From: UMGS1696 sp964634795 | GTDB lineage: Bacteria > Bacillota > Clostridia > Oscillospirales > CAG-272 | DNA length: 19,802 nucleotides | NCBI GenBank assembly: GCA_964634795.1 | Contig: CAZWLL010000041.1 | Span: 1 to 19,802, forward strand | Direction of reading: 5' to 3' | Part shown: in pieces, positions 14,721-19,802 of the stretch | How positions within the stretch are numbered: position 1 is the first letter of the stretch | Layout of the letters: each line of letters starts with the position of its first letter | Notes under the pieces: model-generated | What the model saw: only the letters and a program-made list of their open reading frames with translations | Databases searched by the model: none | What the model was told of the DNA's origin: nothing | Translations under genes and position numbers: made by a program

Positions 14721-15145
14721 TGTTCGTGTCCGCAGCCGCATGAGCCGCCGCAGGATGAGCAGTCGTGTGAGCAGGGACGCTCGCCTGTGATGACAAACTG
14801 AAGCTCACCGTAGATTTCCTGTGTGAGAGCGTCAAACTCGTTCTTCGCCGCAACATATGCCGTGTATACGGGATGAGTTGTTATTGTATCGTAAAGCGTG
14901 TCTATTCTCGCCTGAACAGCGGACTTGAATTCATCGGATGCCATTGCGTCTCCCGCAGGCTTGTTGTATGCGTCCGCAAGAAGATTCTGCTGTGTGTTGT
15001 ATTCGCCGATAAGCGATGTCAGCTCCTCGGAATGCTCGTAATCGGAGATTGTGCTCTGTATTCTCTTGCATCTTTCGTCTGCCTTTACAAGCTCTCCGAG
15101 CTGCGCGATGACTTCCTTCATTTCCTGTGTGAGTTTTTCTTCCAT
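14717..15145 (-). CDS. YlbF/YmcA-family protein with Cys/His-rich tail
   Basis: A 142-residue, largely helical protein of the YlbF/YmcA (DUF964, Com_YlbF) family. In Bacillus subtilis, YlbF and YmcA form a complex with YaaT that carries iron-sulfur clusters and directs RNase Y mRNA processing. Residues 1-118 are the helical family domain. The last 18 residues contain five cysteines (125, 129, 132, 136, 138) and three histidines (127, 140, 142), a likely metal or Fe-S site. The gene follows miaB as ymcA does in Bacillus, which supports a YmcA-like role, but which paralog it represents is not settled. AAAGGA lies about 9-10 bases before the ATG. Its stop codon is part of the neighbouring repeat array. 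Confidence 0.82.
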   Translation of the reverse strand: MEEKLTQEMKEVIAQLGELVKADERCKRIQSTISDYEHSEELTSLIGEYNTQQNLLADAYNKPAGDAMASDEFKSAVQARIDTLYDTITTHPVYTAYVAAKNEFDALTQEIYGELQFVITGERPCSHDCSSCGGSCGCGHEH

Positions 15146-15200
15146 GTTTGTGTTTTCCTTTCAGAATCTGTTTATATAATTATTATAATTATTTTTAAGC

Positions 15201-16607
15201 TTATATAAGTTCGCCGTGCATGCAGAAGGTTTCCGCTCCCGTGATTTTCACGTTAACGAATGATCCTATCATTTCCTTCGGCGCACGGAAATGTATCGGA
15301 CGTACACAGTCCCCTCTTCCCGTCAGCATGTCACTGTCGGTTTTGCTTTCCTCCTCTGCGAGAATGCGCATGGTCCTGCCGACAAATCGCGCGTTTTTCT
15401 CGTCGGATATCGCGTTCTGCAGCTTCAGCATTCTCTCGAATCTTTCAGTCGATACCTCGTGCGGTACCTGCTCGAGCTTTGCCGCGGGCGTTCCCTCTCT
15501 CGGAGAATAAATGAACGAAAATATCATGTCGTATCCGACACGCTCGAGCATGCTGAGAGTGCCCTCGAAATCCTCCTCGGTCTCTCCCGGGAAGCCTACG
15601 ATTATATCCGATGTAAGCGATACATCGGGAACAAGCTCGCGCAGCTTCGCTATCTTCTCGAGATATGCCTCCGTTGTGTAGCGGCGGTTCATGTCGTGAA
15701 GTATCTTATCGGAGCCCGATTGAAGCGGAAGGTGGAAATGCTTTACAACCTTCTCCTCCTCCGCCATTACTCTGAACAGCTCATCGGACGCATCCTTCGG
15801 GTGACTCGTCATAAATCTCAGCCTGAAGTCTCCGTCAAGCGCGCATATTTTTCTCATAAGCTCGGCGATGTTTTCGCCGTTTTCACCCTTGTATGAGTTT
15901 ACGTTCTGTCCGAGAAGAGTAATATCCTTAGCGCCTCCGTCAATCAGCTGTCTTGCCTCGTTCAGTATGTCCACAGTCGTGCGGCTTCTCTCGCGTCCTC
16001 TAACATAAGGTACTATACAGTAGGTACAGAAATTGTTGCAGCCGTACATGATGGACAGCCACGCCATATGCTTAGATGAACGGTTAATCGGCACTCCCTC
16101 GTCTATCTTCCATTCATCACTTAAAATAAACGAACGGCGTCCGCCCTCGAGCGCGTTCAGCACCAGCTCGGGAATACGATGAATCGCTCCCGTATCAAAC
16201 GTAAACGATACATAGGGATAGCTCATTTTCAGCTTGTCCGCACGGCTTTTCTGCGTAACCATGCATCCGCCCACACCGATGACAACCGACGGGTCGGCAT
16301 CCTTGATGTGCTTGTACTGACCGATTATGGAAAGTGCTTTCTTCTCCGCGTGTTCTCTCACGGCGCATGTGTTTACGAGAATAAGCTTCGCGTCCTCGGG
16401 TTTGTCCGCGGGTTTGTATCCCATCATTGTACAGTAGCCTGCGAGACGTTCGCTGTCCGCCTCGTTCTGCTGACAACCGAAGGTTTGTATGAAATATTTT
16501 CTCTCTTCCCCCGACTCACGCACAAGCTGTTTAACGCGGGCGGCTGTCTTCAGCTGAGGGGCAACCTCTTCATCGATGATTTTTGATTCAATATAGTTTT
16601 CCAGCAT
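15201..16607 (-). CDS. miaB: tRNA-2-methylthio-N6-dimethylallyladenosine synthase
   Basis: A 468-residue radical SAM methylthiotransferase that adds a methylthio group to i6A37 of tRNAs reading UNN codons. The N-terminal UPF0004 domain has its cluster cysteines C45, C81 and C115 (FGCQQNEADS, VNTCAVRE, GVGGCMV). The radical SAM triad is C190, C194, C197 in YGCNNFCTYC, followed by the PYVRGRERSR region. A TRAM domain closes the protein. FGCQQN and VNTCAVRE fit MiaB rather than MtaB or RimO. The first 35 residues are an extension of the kind seen in Clostridia. The gene starts 8 bases after the apbE stop, with AAGG overlapping that stop, so the two are co-transcribed and perhaps coupled. The ylbF-like gene follows 55 bases on. 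Confidence 0.95.
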   Translation of the reverse strand: MLENYIESKIIDEEVAPQLKTAARVKQLVRESGEERKYFIQTFGCQQNEADSERLAGYCTMMGYKPADKPEDAKLILVNTCAVREHAEKKALSIIGQYKHIKDADPSVVIGVGGCMVTQKSRADKLKMSYPYVSFTFDTGAIHRIPELVLNALEGGRRSFILSDEWKIDEGVPINRSSKHMAWLSIMYGCNNFCTYCIVPYVRGRERSRTTVDILNEARQLIDGGAKDITLLGQNVNSYKGENGENIAELMRKICALDGDFRLRFMTSHPKDASDELFRVMAEEEKVVKHFHLPLQSGSDKILHDMNRRYTTEAYLEKIAKLRELVPDVSLTSDIIVGFPGETEEDFEGTLSMLERVGYDMIFSFIYSPREGTPAAKLEQVPHEVSTERFERMLKLQNAISDEKNARFVGRTMRILAEEESKTDSDMLTGRGDCVRPIHFRAPKEMIGSFVNVKITGAETFCMHGELI

Positions 16608-16615
16608 TCCGTACC

Positions 16616-17656
16616 TTACTTTTTCAATTCGAAATTCTCCCCGACTCCGGGAGTGGTTATTATTTCGCCGTCTGTCGTTACCATAACGGCTTCAAAAGAT
16701 ATCTTTCCCTCATTGTAAAATTCAAGCGCTCGGTCCGCACCCATTACGAAAAGCGCCGTCGACAGAGCGTCTCCCGCGGCTCCGTTTGACGAGATAACCG
16801 CTACACTCGACAGTCCCGACTCGGCGGGATATCCCGTTTTCGGATCCATTATGTGGTGGTATCTCTTTCCTTCATACTCGAAATATCTCTCATAATCTCC
16901 CGATACCGACACAAAGCCCGACGTAAGATAGTAGTATCCTATGACATCGGATGTATCACGTGGATTTCTTATGCCTACTTTATAATCCTCTCCGTCCGCT
17001 TTTCTGCCGAACACTCCTATGTTTCCGCCGACGGATACAAGCCCGTACTCCACCTCGGTCGTATCAAGGTACTCGAGCAGCTGCTGCGCGGCCATTCCCT
17101 TGCCTATGCCGCCGAAATCAATCTTAACCGAAACATCGAGCTTCGATATTCTCTCTCCCGTAATTTTGATTTTGTCGCGTCCGCAGTGAGAGAGAGCCTC
17201 GTCTATTTTCGTCTGGCTCGGCGGCGTTGTGCTGTGCGTAACATCCCACAGCTCCGTGAGGCATCCGAGAGTATAATCGTACGCCCCGTCCGTCAGCTCC
17301 GCCACGGTTTCCGCCGTATCGAGCAGAGACAGCATTTTTTCATCGGCGGATAAAATATAGTCGTAATCCGAATTCAGACGGTAGACGTCGCTGTTCGCGT
17401 TATGACTCGATATCGACGAATCTATGTCAACAAGTATCTCCGAGCATTTTTCGGCAACGCCCGACAGATATTCGTCGTCAAGCGCGGAGCCGTTTTTCTC
17501 ACGCGCAAGCTTTATCGTAACATAGGTGTCCATTATAAAGTAATTGTATTCCGCGTACTCTCCGACATCGGCGGAGCACGACGGAAACGAGCACAGCAGA
17601 GCGGCAAGCGCGAGAAATAAAGATAAGTATTTTACGCACCGTTTTGAACGAAGCAT
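16616..17656 (-). CDS. apbE: FAD:protein FMN transferase, lipoprotein
   Basis: A flavin transferase that splits FAD and attaches FMN through a phosphodiester bond to Ser/Thr of exported proteins. Motifs are MDTYVTI near the start of the domain, DFGGIGKGMAAQ, SVGGNIGVFGRK, HHIMDPKTGYP and the GDALSTALFVMG metal/FAD site. The open frame reaches 17713, but the ATG at 17656 is preferred: AAGGGGG lies 7 bases upstream, it begins two bases after the stop of the preceding gene, and it gives a clean 346-residue product. Residues 1-26 form a signal peptide ending in FPSC, so Cys27 is the likely lipid anchor, although Phe at -3 is not the usual lipobox residue. It follows the NusG_II and Gx genes in one operon, which suggests that one of their partners is flavinylated. 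Confidence 0.93.
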   Translation of the reverse strand: MLRSKRCVKYLSLFLALAALLCSFPSCSADVGEYAEYNYFIMDTYVTIKLAREKNGSALDDEYLSGVAEKCSEILVDIDSSISSHNANSDVYRLNSDYDYILSADEKMLSLLDTAETVAELTDGAYDYTLGCLTELWDVTHSTTPPSQTKIDEALSHCGRDKIKITGERISKLDVSVKIDFGGIGKGMAAQQLLEYLDTTEVEYGLVSVGGNIGVFGRKADGEDYKVGIRNPRDTSDVIGYYYLTSGFVSVSGDYERYFEYEGKRYHHIMDPKTGYPAESGLSSVAVISSNGAAGDALSTALFVMGADRALEFYNEGKISFEAVMVTTDGEIITTPGVGENFELKK

Positions 17657-17658
17657 AA

Positions 17659-18171
17659 TCATACCCCCTTTTTGAATATTTTTTCGGGAAGCATTGTCAT
17701 AACGACACCGCACAGTGTACCGAACACGGCGGAAGCGAGCACGAGCACCGGTGCGTACGACAGCACCGATTTGCCTGCGGTAATATATGCCGCAAACAGC
17801 TGACCCGCGTTATGCGCGAGAGCACACAGCACGGAAATTCCCACAAAGCTGAATCCGAAATTATGACGCTTCAGAAACGCCAGTGTGAGCAGCGACAAAG
17901 CCGAACCGAGCAGTGAAAATATAAGCGTTGCTGCGTTTCCGAACAAAAGAAACGATATAACTATACGGCACAGAGATACCGCTGCCGCGTCGGACATCGA
18001 ACAGCGATACGCGCACACAGTAAGTGCTATATTCGTCAGTCCTATTCTCGCCCCGGGCAGAGCGAGCGACGGCAGAAAGCTCTCGAGATACGAAAGCGCG
18101 AGCGCGAGCAAAACAAATGCGGCATCGCACGCTATTACCTCGATTTTTCTGTCTGTATGCATCGGATGCAT
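17659..18171 (-). CDS. Gx transporter / heptaprenyl diphosphate synthase component I-like membrane protein
   Basis: A 170-residue protein with about five or six hydrophobic helices starting near residues 12, 38, 62, 78, 105 and 133. The LALPGARIGLTNIALT stretch (36-51) is typical of the family annotated as Gx transporter or heptaprenyl diphosphate synthase component I (PF07456), which resembles the S subunits of ECF vitamin transporters. Despite the second name, no prenyltransferase motif is visible. Its position between NusG_II and ApbE genes is the arrangement I associate with flavin-dependent extracytoplasmic electron transfer (EetB-like), suggesting a role in moving flavin or a quinone precursor, which is inference. 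AGGAGT lies 4-5 bases before the ATG. It starts 12 bases after the NusG_II gene. Confidence 0.82.
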   Translation of the reverse strand: MHPMHTDRKIEVIACDAAFVLLALALSYLESFLPSLALPGARIGLTNIALTVCAYRCSMSDAAAVSLCRIVISFLLFGNAATLIFSLLGSALSLLTLAFLKRHNFGFSFVGISVLCALAHNAGQLFAAYITAGKSVLSYAPVLVLASAVFGTLCGVVMTMLPEKIFKKGV

Positions 18172-18183
18172 TTTTACTCCTAT

Positions 18184-18561
18184 CTATCCCGCAATGCCGT
18201 CGGATAAAACGTCATCGGACAACGCATCCCCGCCGACCGTCAGGATAAGGCGGCCGGGTATGCATACGACTGTTTGTCCCGTACGTGATATTGCTCCCGT
18301 TTTTACGCAAACCTTATCGGGACAGTCAGCCTCACTTACCGCGACGACACCGTCTTCCACTGTGATTGTATAATTATATCCCGCGGATGACACGGTGAGT
18401 TCCCTGTTCTCGGAGAGGGAATACGTCGTCTCATCTCCGTCAAGCGACAGCGTAAAATATCCGCCGTCCTCTCCCACGGTGTACAGCATAAGAAACACTC
18501 CGAGCACCGCGACGGCAATAATCAGAGATACATCCTGTATTGTTATTTTTTTCGGCGGCAC
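18184..18561 (-). CDS. NusG domain II protein, membrane-anchored
   Basis: A 125-residue protein with one N-terminal hydrophobic segment (about 11-29) and an exported NusG_II beta domain (about 33-110). The family signature is clear: a Cys-Pro-Asp-Lys-x-Cys turn (C80, C85), then ISRTGQTVVCIPGRL with C100. Despite the name it is not the transcription factor NusG. It resembles EetA-type proteins found with Gx transporter and ApbE genes. The start is GTG at 18561, preceded by GGAGG at 5-base spacing. The ATG overlapping it one base upstream is out of frame and reaches a stop within seven codons. It is the first gene of the leftward operon, behind the promoter at 18630-18658. Confidence 0.85.
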   Translation of the reverse strand: MPPKKITIQDVSLIIAVAVLGVFLMLYTVGEDGGYFTLSLDGDETTYSLSENRELTVSSAGYNYTITVEDGVVAVSEADCPDKVCVKTGAISRTGQTVVCIPGRLILTVGGDALSDDVLSDGIAG

Positions 18562-18629
18562 ATTTTCCTCCGAGAATCAAAACGGAAATACGGTATTCAG
18601 CCTTTCCGTAAACATAATATCGCAATGGT

Positions 18630-18658
18630 ATTATACACGAAAAACGCGTGAAAGTAAA
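18630..18658 (-). promoter_or_regulatory. Promoter of the NusG_II-Gx-apbE-miaB operon
   Basis: On the minus strand TTTACT (18653-18658) and a consensus TATAAT (18630-18635) are separated by 17 bases. The NusG_II start lies about 70 bases downstream, leaving a leader with no obvious structured element. Confidence 0.7.
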
Positions 18659-18705
18659 GAGATTTATATTAAAGTACAAAGATTTCGAAAATTCACATAT
18701 GCACG

Positions 18706-18734
18706 TTGAATTAAGCGGCGCGGCGGCATATAAT
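18706..18734 (+). promoter_or_regulatory. Promoter of the dehydrogenase gene
   Basis: TTGAAT (18706-18711) and a consensus TATAAT (18729-18734) are 17 bases apart, with a strikingly GC-rich spacer. The ATG lies about 40 bases downstream. It is divergent from the promoter at 18630-18658, with about 50 bases between the two -35 to -10 blocks, so one regulator could act on both. Confidence 0.75.
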
Positions 18735-18773
18735 TCAGGTAACAAAGACTATATTCGTGAAAAGGATTATATT

Positions 18774-19754
18774 ATGCATTCACAACGCAAAATAGGCATT
18801 ATCGGTCTCGGCCATGTCGGAGCGCATGTGGCAAACAGCATACTTCTTCAGGGAATCGCGGACGAGCTTTATCTGTGCGGACTGCACGACCAAAAGGTCA
18901 TATCCGAAGCGCAGGATCTTCACGATTCTCTCAGTTTTGTTCCGTACAACACACGTATTGTAAACTGCGGAAATCAGTATGAGCTTCTTGCCGAGTGCGA
19001 TATCATAGTAAACAGCGCGGGAAATGTCGAACAGTGCGCAAACAATCGTGACGGCGAGCTGTTCTCATCAACCGAATCCGCGAACACATTCATAAACAGA
19101 ATAGTAAACGCGGGCTTTGACGGAATCCTCGTATCAGTCGCCAATCCTTGCGATGTCGTTTGTACCGCTATCTGGAAGCTCACGGGATACAATCCATCGA
19201 AAATAATCGGCACAGGCTGCGGTCTCGACTCCGCGCGTCTGCGCTCCGAAATTTCAAAGGTCACGGGAATCAGTCCGAAATCAATCGACGCTTATATGAT
19301 AGGCGAACACGGTTTCTCGCAGGTTGCCGCATGGAAGTCCGCATCTATAGCGGGAAAAAAGCTGTCGGAGCTTGCCGTCGAATACCCGGAGCAGTACAGC
19401 TTCGACCTCGCCGATGTCGAGGAAAAGGCGCGCAAGGGCGGATATGTAACTTTTGCAGGCAAAGGCTGTACGGAATATGCTGTCGCCAACTGCACCGCGC
19501 GTATTTGCTCCGCGATTCTGCACAACGAGCATGCGGTTTTGTCGGTGTCGACCCTCATGACAGGTCAGTACGGTGAAGAAGGAGTTTACACCTCTCTGCC
19601 GTGTGTAATAGGCGGTGACGGTGTCGAGCAGATTTATACTCTCGATCTCTCCGACACGGAGCTTGACGGATTCAAAAACAGCTGTGCGCACATCAGGGAA
19701 AACCTCGAACGCATCGGGTTCATGTCGGCGGATATACTTCAGTTAAATAGGTGA
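18774..19754 (+). CDS. L-lactate / L-2-hydroxyisocaproate dehydrogenase-like protein
   Basis: A 326-residue member of the LDH/MDH superfamily, closest by eye to L-2-hydroxyisocaproate dehydrogenase, which reduces 2-oxo acids such as 2-oxoisocaproate or phenylpyruvate. The Rossmann motif is GLGHVG (11-16). The substrate and proton-relay residues D152, R155 and H179 (LDSARLR, GEHGFSQ) are present with correct spacing. Two canonical residues are absent in my alignment: the acidic residue after beta-2 that binds adenine ribose is Gly36 (YLCGLHD), and the mobile-loop arginine is Leu96 (DGELF). The frame opens at a GTG at 18648, but the ATG at 18774 is chosen because AAGGA is 7 bases upstream, it follows the promoter, and the Rossmann strand starts there. 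Exact substrate and cofactor are uncertain. Confidence 0.85.
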   Translation: MHSQRKIGIIGLGHVGAHVANSILLQGIADELYLCGLHDQKVISEAQDLHDSLSFVPYNTRIVNCGNQYELLAECDIIVNSAGNVEQCANNRDGELFSSTESANTFINRIVNAGFDGILVSVANPCDVVCTAIWKLTGYNPSKIIGTGCGLDSARLRSEISKVTGISPKSIDAYMIGEHGFSQVAAWKSASIAGKKLSELAVEYPEQYSFDLADVEEKARKGGYVTFAGKGCTEYAVANCTARICSAILHNEHAVLSVSTLMTGQYGEEGVYTSLPCVIGGDGVEQIYTLDLSDTELDGFKNSCAHIRENLERIGFMSADILQLNR

Positions 19755-19772
19755 GACAACCACCGCCTCCCC

Positions 19773-19798
19773 GAGAATTTCCGTGACCGGAAATTCTC
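19773..19798. repeat. Perfect hairpin repeat after the dehydrogenase gene
   Basis: GAGAATTTCCG-TGAC-CGGAAATTCTC is a perfect 11-bp stem with a four-base loop, 18 bases after the stop codon. It lacks a visible T tract within the window, so terminator function is uncertain. It resembles the hairpin in the 93-bp array and shares 17 bases exactly with 887-903. Confidence 0.75.
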
Positions 19799-19802
19799 CG
19801 TT

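Noticed and set aside
15291..15896. A 201-residue open frame antisense to miaB
   Set aside because: It is the shadow of a gene with complete radical SAM motifs, with no independent evidence for coding.
18562..18773. A riboswitch (for example FMN) in the leader of the NusG_II-apbE operon or the dehydrogenase gene
   Set aside because: The leaders are only about 40-70 bases beyond the promoters and show no conserved aptamer helices.

Overview
This window looks like a draft or metagenome-assembled scaffold from an anaerobic Firmicute of the class Clostridia. Four things point there: strong Shine-Dalgarno sites throughout, an endonuclease-type MutL, a YlbF/YmcA-family gene next to miaB and mutSL (the neighbourhood known from Bacillus), and lipoproteins including a clostridial-style solute-binding protein. 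Two runs of exactly 100 N (8040-8139 and 14473-14572) are scaffold gaps, and both lie inside or beside repeat DNA.

Layout. Positions 1-960: the tail of an unknown gene, then a HicA-HicB toxin-antitoxin pair behind a consensus promoter, closed by a terminator. 1102-2583 (+): an orphan solute-binding lipoprotein, separated by a bidirectional terminator from a minus-strand pair (DUF2238-type membrane protein, then chorismate mutase/prephenate dehydratase). 4659-4955: a 133-bp tandem repeat whose units fold into a three-way junction. 4956-7937 (-): a compact lipoate operon, lplA - free-standing lipoyl domain - lipA - second divergent lplA. After the first gap come tgt, mutL and mutS (all -). A 93-bp tandem repeat array with the second gap separates mutS from ylbF-like, miaB, apbE, a Gx-type membrane protein and a NusG_II protein (all -). 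A divergent promoter pair at about 18630-18734 then drives a plus-strand LDH/2-hydroxyisocaproate dehydrogenase-like gene, and the window closes with a hairpin repeat.

How the genes work together. The lipoate operon holds the enzymes to attach an octanoyl or lipoyl group and insert sulfur, plus its own small carrier domain, with no E2, GcvH or LipB/LipM alongside. NusG_II-Gx-ApbE is a gene set associated with extracytoplasmic flavinylation and flavin-based electron transfer. miaB-ylbF-mutS-mutL-tgt is a housekeeping block of tRNA modification and mismatch repair.

Most worth a second look: the self-contained lipoate operon, the two structured repeat families, the dehydrogenase lacking two canonical residues, the altered ESRP motif in PheA, and the 30-bp minisatellite inside mutL.
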